DNA of 64,000 nt, from contig NZ_PTJA01000016.1 in assembly GCF_002934545.1 (NCBI RefSeq), forward strand, positions 62,001-126,000, in the 5' to 3' direction. Shown piece after piece: positions 39,789 to 48,623 of this stretch (positions are counted from its first letter, which is position 1; each line of letters opens with the position of its first letter). The stretch is from Lacrimispora xylanisolvens. GTDB taxonomy: Bacteria > Bacillota > Clostridia > Lachnospirales > Lachnospiraceae. Below the pieces are notes generated by a model that did not search any database, was not told the DNA's origin, and was given only the letters and a program-made list of their open reading frames with translations. The translations under genes and the position numbers were made by a program.

Positions 39789-41306
39789 TCAGGTAATCGG
39801 AGCCGGATTAAAAATACACAAATCATTGTGGAGACGATATTTTTCAGCCCAGGTCTGCTTACGGCCGCTGGCCACATCAATAATCTCATGAAACAGCTGG
39901 GTTCCAATTTCTTCAATGGTGGAATCTCCAGATGCAATGGTTCCTGCATTGATATCAATTAAATCCTGCCACTGTGCCTTCATATCGTTTCTGGAGCAGA
40001 CCTTGATAACAGGAGCAACCGCCAGGCCGTAAGGAGTCCCTCTCCCCGTCATGAATACCTGGAGCCCGATTCCGCTTGCCAGCTGACAGGGACCGCAGAC
40101 AATATCACTTGCCGGCGTTGCGGCATAGATTAAACCCTTTTTGCTGGGCTTCTCAGCAGGCGACAGCACTTCCACAATGGGAGAAGTTCCTGATTTCGCA
40201 ATCGATCCCATGGCTTTTTCCACGATATTGGCAAGTCCTCCCTTTTTATTTCCTGGAGTCGGATTTGCACTGCGGTCTACCTCACCCTCCTGGAGATAAT
40301 GATCATACCATTTCATCTCACTGGCAAGCTTCTTTCCAACCGCTTCATTGATGCACCGCTCCGCTAACAGATAGACTCCGTCTCTTACCTCAGTCACCTC
40401 GGAAAACAAAACAGTTGCTCCGCCTTTCACCAGCATGTCAGAGGCATAGCCTGCTGCCGGATTGGCGGTAACACCGGAGAATGCATCGCTACCGCCACAC
40501 TGCATTCCTATGAGCAGGTCAGAAAGAGGAAGTGTCACCCGTTTTCTTTCATTTAATATCTGAAGCTTTTTTTCTGCCATTTCCATCAGGGATGTAATCA
40601 TATCTTCAAAGCCCTCTTTTTCCTGAAGAATGATCACATTGTCCTTGTTAATATCAGCAGAATCGCAAAGCATCTCTACTGTAAACTTTTCACAGCCTAA
40701 TGCCACTACCATCAGCTGTCCCCCAAAATTCGGATGTTTGGATAAATTCCGAAGGGCGCGGATCGGAACCTTTGCCTCCGGTGCATTGATGGCAACTCCG
40801 CAGCCATAGGCATGATTGATGGGTACAATGTCATCTACATTGGGATATTTGTGAAGGAGTTCCCGTTTCATGCGCTCCACTGCAACGTTTAAAACACCGG
40901 TCACACACTGCACCGTTGTACTGATTCCCAGAATGTTACGGGTTCCTCCCGGTCCTCCCCATGGGTTTTCATACCCTTCCCATGTGGTAACTGGCGGCTG
41001 GGGCAGATCTGTTACCACATTAGTGGAAAATACCATATGATCCACATCAGGCGGTTCAGGAAGTTCCAGCATATATTCATTAATCCAGTCTCCCTTTTTA
41101 ATCGCCTCTGATGCATAGCCTAGCACAACGCCATAACGGATGACAGGTCCGCCCTTTTCAATGTCCAAAAGCGCAATCTTATGGGCCTGTGGAATCTCAT
41201 GTCTGGCAACCACACCAGGCATAATCTCCTGGCCTGTTTTAATATCATCAACTGCAATCGCCACATTATCTTCTTCTTTCATTTTAACAAATAGCGGTTT
41301 ACTCAT
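39789..41306 (-). CDS. garD: Galactarate dehydratase
   Basis: 505 residues of the UxaA/GarD family. An N-terminal SAF domain (about 1-95: [39 protein letters not shown]) precedes the catalytic part with [45 protein letters not shown] and [15 protein letters not shown]. It follows E. coli GarD more closely than altronate dehydratase UxaA, including [20 protein letters not shown]. It removes water from galactarate to give 5-keto-4-deoxy-glucarate, using iron. No aldolase for the product is in the window. The LysR gene is divergent. Confidence 0.88.
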   Translation of the reverse strand: MSKPLFVKMKEEDNVAIAVDDIKTGQEIMPGVVARHEIPQAHKIALLDIEKGGPVIRYGVVLGYASEAIKKGDWINEYMLELPEPPDVDHMVFSTNVVTDLPQPPVTTWEGYENPWGGPGGTRNILGISTTVQCVTGVLNVAVERMKRELLHKYPNVDDIVPINHAYGCGVAINAPEAKVPIRALRNLSKHPNFGGQLMVVALGCEKFTVEMLCDSADINKDNVIILQEKEGFEDMITSLMEMAEKKLQILNERKRVTLPLSDLLIGMQCGGSDAFSGVTANPAAGYASDMLVKGGATVLFSEVTEVRDGVYLLAERCINEAVGKKLASEMKWYDHYLQEGEVDRSANPTPGNKKGGLANIVEKAMGSIAKSGTSPIVEVLSPAEKPSKKGLIYAATPASDIVCGPCQLASGIGLQVFMTGRGTPYGLAVAPVIKVCSRNDMKAQWQDLIDINAGTIASGDSTIEEIGTQLFHEIIDVASGRKQTWAEKYRLHNDLCIFNPAPIT

Positions 41307-41440
41307 TCCTTACTGATCCTTTCCATTGTAATGTTACACAAAAAACAGGTTATTTCTGTCTTTTTTTATTTTAATTACACAGGAAGCTTTTGTAAAATTA
41401 ATAGTTTTAAGAATTCTCTAAATTTTTCTTTGAGTAATCA

Positions 41441-41469
41441 TTGTGCTTTTTGGGGAAATAGTCTATACT
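41441..41469 (+). promoter_or_regulatory. Promoter of the LysR regulator
   Basis: TTGTGC (41441-41446) and TATACT (41464-41469) separated by 17 bases, about 30 bases before the TTG start. Confidence 0.6.
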
Positions 41470-41501
41470 GACAATACAACATTGATATAGGGGGTATATG
41501 C

Positions 41502-42407
41502 TTGGATACCAAACAGATTGAATATATATTAAAGATTGCAGAAGAAAACAACATTACAAAAGCGGCAGAAAAGCTTTTTCTTACCCAACCGGCATTAAAC
41601 CAGCAGCTTCTTCGCCTGGAAAAAGAGCTGGGCACTCAGCTTTTTCACCGCTCACGGACCAATTGGCGGCCGACTCAGGCTGGAGAAATCTATCTTGAAA
41701 ATGCCAGGAAAATGCTTCTGATTAAACAGGAGACCTACCGCATCATCGGCGATATGGTGTCAGATAAAGAGGGCACTCTCTCAGTAGGGCTTACACCAGG
41801 GAGAGGAATCGCCATGTTTTCCGCAGTGTATCCCAAATTTCACCAACAGTTCCCCGGCATCCATATCATTCCTGTGGAACGCAGTGTGAAAGACCAGCAG
41901 GAGATGATTGTAAAAGGAGAACTGGATATTGGATTTCAGACATTATGTCCCAGCCAGCGAACCGGCGATGAATATATAGAATTGGGAAAAGAAGAAATTC
42001 TTCTTGCTCTTCCCAAAAAACACCCCTTAAGCAGCCTGGAAGAAAACAGCCAGGAGATTTACCCGGAACTGGATATCAGACTTCTGTCAGAAGACCCTTT
42101 CGTTCTCATGTACCAGGAATCCACCATCCGTTATCTCATAGACCGGATCTTTCAGGAAGCAGGTTTTATCCCCAACGTATTGTTTGAGACTTCCAGCACC
42201 AGTGCAATTATCACCATGATTCAGGCCGGCCTATGCTGCGGGCTGATCCCCATGTCCTATTTCCGGACGAAACCGGAAGGAATTGCATGCTTTTCACTCC
42301 CCTCCCACCCCGTATGGGATGTAGTGGCTGTTTACCGGAAAAACAGCTACTTGACCAGGGCTGCCAAGTATTTCATCCGATTGGCAGGAGAATATTGGGG
42401 TTATTAA
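41502..42407 (+). CDS. LysR-family transcriptional regulator
   Basis: 301 residues from TTG 41502, seven bases after AGGGGGT. The winged helix-turn-helix is NNITKAAEKLFLTQPALNQQ with LLRLEKELGTQLFHR. The substrate-binding domain (about 90-295) includes GTLSVGLTPGRG and GLIPMSYF. It is divergent from garD, the usual layout for a LysR protein and its target, so a galactarate-type inducer is the best guess. Confidence 0.92.
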   Translation: MDTKQIEYILKIAEENNITKAAEKLFLTQPALNQQLLRLEKELGTQLFHRSRTNWRPTQAGEIYLENARKMLLIKQETYRIIGDMVSDKEGTLSVGLTPGRGIAMFSAVYPKFHQQFPGIHIIPVERSVKDQQEMIVKGELDIGFQTLCPSQRTGDEYIELGKEEILLALPKKHPLSSLEENSQEIYPELDIRLLSEDPFVLMYQESTIRYLIDRIFQEAGFIPNVLFETSSTSAIITMIQAGLCCGLIPMSYFRTKPEGIACFSLPSHPVWDVVAVYRKNSYLTRAAKYFIRLAGEYWGY

Positions 42408-42410
42408 TTA

Positions 42411-42845
42411 TTAATCCTCATTCATAAATTCAAATAAATTTAGTCCCACTGTCTCATCCGCTCTTCTGCCAACACTGCCAGGAATTTCCGTAACGATGAT
42501 CTCTCCAGTAGCGCTGATGACTGCACGTCCCAGATGACCGCTGTGGCATTCCCCATTGTGTGGATTTCCAATGACCATATGAAGATGAAGATAAGGCTCT
42601 CCGTCTTTTTCAGTAATGCTGCCCATAAGAGATGCAATCTCATAAAGCCCCTTGTACTCATGGCTGTAATACTGTTTGTTTTCCGTGTCATAAACTCCAA
42701 GCTGAATGGTGCCGGCTGCGCCCAGACCGGTAACCGATGCCAGCCTGATCCCTTCTTTCTTGCAAAGCTGGGTCAGACTGGTCAAAATCTCTTCTCCCGG
42801 ATCCAGCCGAATGACAAATGTATGTTCAAATTTTCTGTATTCCAT
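42411..42845 (-). CDS. PPC/DUF296 domain protein
   Basis: 144 residues, one PPC domain. RLDPGEEILTSLTQLCKKEG, SVTGLGAAGTIQLGVYD and HLHMVIGNPHNGECHSGHL match the family, with His residues that bind metal in known structures. In plants the domain is found in AT-hook proteins; the bacterial form is stand-alone with unclear function. AGGAGGT precedes the ATG. It follows the YoaK gene by six bases, so the two are co-transcribed. Confidence 0.85.
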   Translation of the reverse strand: MEYRKFEHTFVIRLDPGEEILTSLTQLCKKEGIRLASVTGLGAAGTIQLGVYDTENKQYYSHEYKGLYEIASLMGSITEKDGEPYLHLHMVIGNPHNGECHSGHLGRAVISATGEIIVTEIPGSVGRRADETVGLNLFEFMNED

Positions 42846-42851
42846 ATCTAT

Positions 42852-43547
42852 TTACCTCCTGTCTGCTTCAACTGTTTCATGATTCTCTTTTACAAACATA
42901 ATACCAAATGCAAAAACTAAAAGGATGCAGGAAAACCAAATGGTTTTTTCTGCAAATAAAGGTACCAGAAAACTACCTGCCCCGGCTCCCACTGCAAAAA
43001 ACAGAATCACACCATAATAACGGAGACATTTTTCAAGATTCTCTCTGTCTCTGGTCTGGCGATACCGGTAGAGCATCTCAGTTGCGCTTCTTAAATTACC
43101 GATACACATGGTACTGGCAAAGGCACTGCCCTTCATCTTTCGAAACGCCTCTACCTGCATGGCACAAACAAAGGAAACCATGGCATTGGCTGCCAGATCC
43201 ATGGTATTTGGCAAAAATCCCACCAGAAGTAAAAGCAATATCTCCGCAACCACTACAATCTGCCGCCAGTGTATCCTCTTACTGTCTCTGTATTTTCCTC
43301 TGATCACCTCAGAAACATAGATTCCTGCAACAAACGCCAGTATTGGCATCAGATAGCGAAACGCTGTCTGCCAGCTTCCATTCATGATATTGTGGGCAAA
43401 AATAATAATATTGCCTGTCTGGGCATTGGCAAATACCTTTCCCCTGTAAAAGTAGGTATATGCATCCTGCAAGCCACCGGACAACGTAAGTATGATTCCC
43501 GTTGACACAGCTTCTGACATCTGTCCTTCCATTTTATTCAGGAACAT
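42852..43547 (-). CDS. YoaK/DUF1275 membrane protein
   Basis: 231 residues with about six membrane helices. LTLSGGLQDAYTYFYRGKVF followed by ANAQTGNIIIFA is the signature of DUF1275 (YoaK), and GNLRSATEMLY is a conserved loop. Some members are linked to acid or detergent responses, but the transport role is unproven. A second possible start at 43520 has an AAGGA site. Operon with the PPC-domain gene. Confidence 0.87.
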   Translation of the reverse strand: MFLNKMEGQMSEAVSTGIILTLSGGLQDAYTYFYRGKVFANAQTGNIIIFAHNIMNGSWQTAFRYLMPILAFVAGIYVSEVIRGKYRDSKRIHWRQIVVVAEILLLLLVGFLPNTMDLAANAMVSFVCAMQVEAFRKMKGSAFASTMCIGNLRSATEMLYRYRQTRDRENLEKCLRYYGVILFFAVGAGAGSFLVPLFAEKTIWFSCILLVFAFGIMFVKENHETVEADRR

Positions 43548-43737
43548 GTTCCATCACCTGCCTTTCCAAAGCTTACTATATCACATCTTTTTCTGCTTGA
43601 AAACAAAGAGCACCCGAAAGTGAGCAAAAAATCAGTAGTATTGGCTAAATATATCATAAAATTAGTAGATTTTATTTTTTCTTTGCCTTATGCTAATAGA
43701 GCGCGAAAAATGATTGAACTTAAAGAGGAGATATACC

Positions 43738-45150
43738 ATGTCAGAGAAAGCAACATTGTCTGCAAAAGATGAAAAATTTCGTAATTTTGCACTTCATGCC
43801 AACATGTGGAAGGTGGTTCTCTATGTGGGAACACCGCTGGCTCTTTATCAAAGCTTAAATCAGCTTTTTAAAATATTTGATTCCATGATGGCTGCCCATA
43901 TCGGCGCATCCTCCGTTTCCGCAGTCGCCTATCTTTCCCAAATCGGCTTAACACTGTCTGCACTGGGCGGGGGTCTTGCAATCGGATCCAGTATAAAAAT
44001 CAGTGAGGCTTACGGTGCAGGGGATTTTAACCTGGTAAAAAAACGAGTCAGCAGCCTGTTTGCCATGTGCGGCTTATTAGGAGGAGTCATTCTTCTTGTT
44101 TTAATGCCTGCTGCTCCCCAGTTTCTTAAACTTGCCAAAACACCTGAGAGCTTTATTACAGAAGGCATCCAGTACTTCCGCCTGGAGCTGGTGGGTATGG
44201 TCATCAGCTTTTTTAATAACGTCTATATTGCCATCGAAAGAGCCAGAGGAAATTCCCGCAGAATCTTAAACTTAAATATGGGAGTCATCGTTATTAAACT
44301 TACTTTAACTGCTTTTTTCGTTTATGTGCTGGGATCAGGAATTAATATGATTTCCGTTGCAACCATAATTTCCCAGATTTTTATCCTGGCAGCTGCCATA
44401 AAAAATTTGAACCAGAAAGACAATGCATTTGGCCTTTCCCTTCACAGCATCAGTTTAAAATCTGCAGTGATTGTACCCATGCTCACACTGTCCATACCGG
44501 TTATTATAGAAAAAATCGCCTTCTCTCTTGGAAAAGTTGTTATTAATTCCATGAGCACGATTTACAGTGCACTGACTGTGGGAGCTCTTGGAATCTCCAA
44601 TAACATCGGTGGAATAACAACCATGCCCCAAAACGGGTTTCAGGAGGGCGGTTCCGCTATTATCAGTCAGAACAGAGGGGCTGGAAAGCCAGAACGTGCA
44701 CTAAAGGCATTTGGCTGTATTCTTGTAATTAATGTGATTCTGGGAGCAGTCCTAATGTCATTATCCCTGATTTTTTTAGGGCAGATCAGCCGGCTTTTTG
44801 CAGGTGAAAACAGCGAATTTGCAGATATGATCGCATCGATTTACCGGTTTGAAGCCTATGGAGCAATCCCTCTGGGCATTAATGCATCCGTTCTTGCACT
44901 GCTGTACGGATTCGGACGGACAAAAATTACACTGACCATTAATTTCTGCCGGGTATTTGTATTCCGCATTCCGGTTCTGTGGTATCTGCAGAACTTTACA
45001 AAAATGGGAAGTTCCAGCGTTGGTGTGGTTATGGCCGTCAGCAATATCTGCACCGGATTATTTGCTCTTATCATCGGCATCATCGAAATCCGAAGAGTCT
45101 GCCTGGAGTATCATCTTACTGGCAGTGTCCTTCAGCCAGAAGCGGACTGA
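43738..45150 (+). CDS. MATE-family exporter 2
   Basis: 470 residues from ATG 43738, behind GAGGAG. Twelve membrane helices; NMWKVVLYVGTPLALYQSLN begins helix 1 and QNGFQEGGSAIISQNRGAGK is the mid-protein conserved loop. It differs from the pump at 36270-37646 and is not a duplicate. The terminator after it is shared in sequence position with the convergent nrdG. Confidence 0.9.
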   Translation: MSEKATLSAKDEKFRNFALHANMWKVVLYVGTPLALYQSLNQLFKIFDSMMAAHIGASSVSAVAYLSQIGLTLSALGGGLAIGSSIKISEAYGAGDFNLVKKRVSSLFAMCGLLGGVILLVLMPAAPQFLKLAKTPESFITEGIQYFRLELVGMVISFFNNVYIAIERARGNSRRILNLNMGVIVIKLTLTAFFVYVLGSGINMISVATIISQIFILAAAIKNLNQKDNAFGLSLHSISLKSAVIVPMLTLSIPVIIEKIAFSLGKVVINSMSTIYSALTVGALGISNNIGGITTMPQNGFQEGGSAIISQNRGAGKPERALKAFGCILVINVILGAVLMSLSLIFLGQISRLFAGENSEFADMIASIYRFEAYGAIPLGINASVLALLYGFGRTKITLTINFCRVFVFRIPVLWYLQNFTKMGSSSVGVVMAVSNICTGLFALIIGIIEIRRVCLEYHLTGSVLQPEAD

Positions 45151-45159
45151 TAACTACCA

Positions 45160-45212
45160 AAACAGGATGTCATCCACTGTCATTGCGACATTGGATGGCA
45201 TCCTGTTTTTTA
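45160..45212 (+). terminator. Terminator of MATE exporter 2
   Basis: AACAGGATGTCATCCA and TGGATGGCATCCTGTT pair, with one mismatch, around a 15-base loop, followed by T residues. Confidence 0.85.
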
Positions 45213-45728
45213 CTCCCACAATATGACTTTCTGATGAGCAAGCGAATCCGGAACCTTTATAATCCTCTGGTTGGAGGATCCTTTAAAACGAAGTTTCAAG
45301 TCTTTTTTTTCTTCCTCAAACTTACCATCTACCAATACATCCAGGCAATCTAATATTCTTCGGGTCTGGGGAATGCTTTTAACCATATCTCCTAAAATAT
45401 CCGTCTCGAAATCATATCCTGTATAGCACCAGATGGTTTTATCAGGGAACCGTCGGCGCACTTCTTCAACCAGATTAAGGACTTCTGTCTGGTTTTCCGG
45501 ATGCATGGGCTCCCCTCCCAAAAGGGTGAGCCCTGCTATATAGCTGTGATCTAAATTACGGATGATCTGTTCTCTGGTTTCTTTTGTATACTCGTTTCCA
45601 TAGTGGAAATCCCATGCTTCTGCATTAAAGCAGCCCTTACAGTAATGAGTACACCCACTGACAAACAAGGACACTCTCACGCCAGGTCCATTGGCAACAT
45701 CGGTGGGTTTTATCGTCGCATAGTACAT
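45210..45728 (-). CDS. nrdG: Anaerobic ribonucleotide reductase activating protein
   Basis: 172 residues. CTHYCKGC (about 26-33) is the CxxxCxxC 4Fe-4S motif, and LLGGEPMHPEN (about 69-79) binds SAM. It makes the deoxyadenosyl radical that puts the glycyl radical on NrdD. GGAGGCCGCC precedes the ATG, and it is nine bases after nrdD. Confidence 0.95.
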   Translation of the reverse strand: MYYATIKPTDVANGPGVRVSLFVSGCTHYCKGCFNAEAWDFHYGNEYTKETREQIIRNLDHSYIAGLTLLGGEPMHPENQTEVLNLVEEVRRRFPDKTIWCYTGYDFETDILGDMVKSIPQTRRILDCLDVLVDGKFEEEKKDLKLRFKGSSNQRIIKVPDSLAHQKVILWE

Positions 45729-45737
45729 GGCGGCCTC

Positions 45738-47867
45738 CTACAGATGCAGTACTCGGGATTTAATTTCTTTCGTCTTTCCTGTATTCCAGAAATTTTCTCC
45801 TAAATAACCGCAGGTTCTTCTTGTTACGTTCATGCGGTTTTTATCTTTATTATGGCACTGCGGGCATTCCCATTCCATGTCATCATTAATAATAATCTCT
45901 CCGTCATAACCGCATGCCTGGCAATAGTCTGACTTGGTATTGAATTCAGCATACTGAATGTTATCGTAGATAAACTTAACCACATCTTCCATGGCTTCTA
46001 AATTATGCCGCATGTTGGGAACTTCCACATAGGAAATAGCGCCTCCGGAAGAAATCTTCTGGAACTGACTTTCGAAATTAAATTTTGTAAAGGCATCAAT
46101 ATGCTCTCTTACGTCTACGTGATAAGAGTTAGTATAATAACCTTTATCCGTTACATCAGGAATACTGCCAAAACGTTCTCTGTCAATCTTGGCAAAACGG
46201 TAGCAAAGAGATTCTGCCGGAGTTCCGTAAAGACCGAAACCAAGACCGGTATCCTCTTTCCATCTGTCAACCGTCTCACGCATGTGATTCATAATGCGAA
46301 GGGCAAACTCCTCACCCTCAGGTGTGGTGTGGCTGACCCCTTTCATAAGCCTTGTGGTCTCATACAAACCAATATATCCAAGAGAAATCGTGGAATACCC
46401 GCCATGAAGCAGAGCATCGATGGTCTCTCCTTTTTTCAGCCTTGCAATGGCTCCATACTGCCAGTGAATCGGACTTACATCAGATACGGTTCCTTCCAGT
46501 GATTTGTGCCTGCACATCAGCGCTTCATAACAAAGACTTAACCGCTCCTCTAAGAGGTTCCAGAAGGTCTCCTCATCACCCTTTGCTATAATTCCAATCT
46601 GGGGAAGGTTTAAGCTTACCACACCCTGATTAAATCTGCCTTCAAACTTATAGTTTCCGTTCTCATCCTTCCAGGGAGAAAGGAAGCTGCGGCAGCCCAT
46701 ACAGCTGAATACATTGCCTTCATAGTATTCCCGCATCTTCTTTGCGGAAATATAGTCCGGATACATGCGCTTGGAGGAGCACTGAACTGCAAGCTTTGTG
46801 ATATAATCGTATCTTCCACCCTTTAAGCAGTTGTTCTCATCAAGAACGTAGATCAGCTTTGGAAATGCCGGCGTTACATAGACACCGGATTCATTCTTGA
46901 TGCCTTCCAGTCTCTGGCGGAGAACTTCTTCCACGATCATGGCATTTTCATTAATATATTCATCCTGATCATCCAGGCATAAAAACAGTGTTACGAAAGG
47001 TGCCTGTCCATTGGTAGTCATCAGAGTATTAATCTGATACTGAATGGTCTGAACACCAGACTTTAGTTCATCCCTTAAACGAATGGAAGCCATCTTCTCT
47101 ATCATCTCTTCCGATACGGAATCACCAAATTCTTCTTTGATCTGCTTGTGGAATTTATTGCTGCTTTTCCGCAGATATTTTCCCAGGTGACGGATATCCA
47201 CAGACTGGCCTCCGTACTGATTGCTGGCAACAGCCGCAATAATCTGGGTCATGACGGTACAGGCCACCTGAAAGCTCTTGGGGCTTTCAATCATCTTTTC
47301 ATTCATCACAGTGCCATGATCTAGCATATCACCAATATTGATCAGACAGCAGTTAAAAATCGGCTGAACAAAATAATCGGCATCGTGAAAATGAATGGAG
47401 CCCTGTTCATGGGCAAGTGAAATCCGTTCCGGCAGAAGCATTCTCTTTGTTAAATCTCTGGATACTTCTCCTGCAATGTAATCTCTCTGAGTCGACGCAA
47501 GAATGGTATTCTTGTTGGAGTTTTCCTCAGCCAGTTCTTTATTCTCATTCTTAATCAGTTTTAAAATTGATTCATCCGTTGTATTGGCTTTCCGTAACAA
47601 TGCTCTTTGGTAACGGTAAATGATATACTTTTTAGATAATGTATACTTATTGTTGTTTACAAGACCGCTTTCGATCATGTCCTGAATGGTTTCCACATTC
47701 ATCACATCATCTGAACGGCTTTCCACATCATCTAAAATGGCATCTATCATGTCTTCGCCAGCCTGCTCAGTAAGCTCCACCTCAGCATTTGCTTTGAGTA
47801 TTGCCTTGACGATCTTATCTCTGTCATACTCCACAATTCTGCCGTCGCGCTTTTGTACTTTTATCAT
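45738..47867 (-). CDS. nrdD: Anaerobic (class III) ribonucleoside-triphosphate reductase
   Basis: 709 residues from ATG 47867; a GTG nine bases earlier is less well placed. The N-terminal ATP-cone (IKVQKRDGRIVEYDRDKIVK) senses ATP/dATP. CQACG and CPQCHN near the C-terminus form the zinc site, and TRRTCGYLG holds the glycyl-radical Gly. It makes deoxynucleotides only without oxygen, so the host lives anaerobically at least in part. Two NrdR-box-like sites lie in its promoter, and nrdR itself is at 57949-58401. Confidence 0.96.
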   Translation of the reverse strand: MIKVQKRDGRIVEYDRDKIVKAILKANAEVELTEQAGEDMIDAILDDVESRSDDVMNVETIQDMIESGLVNNNKYTLSKKYIIYRYQRALLRKANTTDESILKLIKNENKELAEENSNKNTILASTQRDYIAGEVSRDLTKRMLLPERISLAHEQGSIHFHDADYFVQPIFNCCLINIGDMLDHGTVMNEKMIESPKSFQVACTVMTQIIAAVASNQYGGQSVDIRHLGKYLRKSSNKFHKQIKEEFGDSVSEEMIEKMASIRLRDELKSGVQTIQYQINTLMTTNGQAPFVTLFLCLDDQDEYINENAMIVEEVLRQRLEGIKNESGVYVTPAFPKLIYVLDENNCLKGGRYDYITKLAVQCSSKRMYPDYISAKKMREYYEGNVFSCMGCRSFLSPWKDENGNYKFEGRFNQGVVSLNLPQIGIIAKGDEETFWNLLEERLSLCYEALMCRHKSLEGTVSDVSPIHWQYGAIARLKKGETIDALLHGGYSTISLGYIGLYETTRLMKGVSHTTPEGEEFALRIMNHMRETVDRWKEDTGLGFGLYGTPAESLCYRFAKIDRERFGSIPDVTDKGYYTNSYHVDVREHIDAFTKFNFESQFQKISSGGAISYVEVPNMRHNLEAMEDVVKFIYDNIQYAEFNTKSDYCQACGYDGEIIINDDMEWECPQCHNKDKNRMNVTRRTCGYLGENFWNTGKTKEIKSRVLHL

Positions 47868-47884
47868 TCCTGTCACCCTAACCT

Positions 47885-47942
47885 ATTCAATATTTTGTGT
47901 ATTTTTATCTCTTCACACTACATATAGTGCTTTTTAATTATA
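47885..47942 (-). promoter_or_regulatory. nrdDG promoter with two NrdR-box-like sites
   Basis: Read leftward, TATAAT (47942-47937) is the -10. Just downstream is box 1, ACACTACATATAGTGC on the plus strand (47915-47930), 14 of 16 against ACACWATATATWGTGT. Box 2 (47885-47900, complement ACACAAAATATTGAAT) matches 13 of 16. The centres are 30 bases apart, about three helical turns, as NrdR box pairs usually are. The -35 is poor. Confidence 0.7.
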
Positions 47943-47980
47943 CACCACCCAGAAGAAATGTAAAGGAGATTTTTGGAATT

Positions 47981-48604
47981 TTAACGGATAAAATTAGTCC
48001 AGACCTTTTCCTCTTTCTCCGGAAGACTGATTCCTGCTGACTTTCCAGCCTCAATACATTTTAAAAGCCATGCCATATTTTTTCCCAGTGTTCTCATTGT
48101 ATAAAGACCTTCTAAATCCTGCTCCACTTCCTCAGGTGTTCTTCCATGCACCATATTCCAGTAAGAAGAGGAAACCAAAGGCATCTGGGCAATGGTAAAA
48201 TACTTATTTAAGGCATCAAGAGTTGCAGTCGTGCCCGCTCTTCTGGCAGAAGCGATGGCTGCCCCCGGCTTGTAAGCAAACTCTCTGCCTCCTGCGTAAA
48301 AGAGACGGTCCAGGAAGGAAAAAAGAGCTCCGTTGGCAGATGCGTAATAAACCGGTGAACCTACGATAAGGCCATCTGCCTTCTTCATCTTTTCAATAAA
48401 CTCATTGACCGGATCATCCTCAAATACACAGGCGCCAATTTTCATACAGGTTCCGCATGCGATACAGCCATGAATGGCTTTATTGCCCAAATGAACCAGT
48501 TCTGTGTGAATTCCCTCTGCATGTAAAGCCCCTTCCACTTCAAGTAAGGCCCGATTGGTACAGCCCTCTTTATGAGGACTTCCATTTAACAGTAATACTT
48601 TCAT
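47981..48604 (-). CDS. Flavodoxin-like / iron-sulfur flavoprotein family protein
   Basis: 207 residues. LLNGSPHKEGCTNRAL (about 4-19) is the FMN phosphate loop, and VGSPVYYASANGALFSFLDR the second flavin contact. CIACGTCMKIGACVFEDD (about 47-64) is cysteine-rich in the place where iron-sulfur flavoproteins hold a cluster. The family reduces quinones, azo compounds or oxidised donors with NAD(P)H. It has its own start and no clear operon partner; the SNF2 gene is 20 bases upstream, so co-transcription is possible. Confidence 0.85.
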   Translation of the reverse strand: MKVLLLNGSPHKEGCTNRALLEVEGALHAEGIHTELVHLGNKAIHGCIACGTCMKIGACVFEDDPVNEFIEKMKKADGLIVGSPVYYASANGALFSFLDRLFYAGGREFAYKPGAAIASARRAGTTATLDALNKYFTIAQMPLVSSSYWNMVHGRTPEEVEQDLEGLYTMRTLGKNMAWLLKCIEAGKSAGISLPEKEEKVWTNFIR

Positions 48605-48623
48605 GACTCACCCTGTCCTTTCT

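Noticed and set aside
46005-46502. Rightward 165-codon ORF
   Set aside because: Antisense to nrdD, whose motifs are intact across this stretch.
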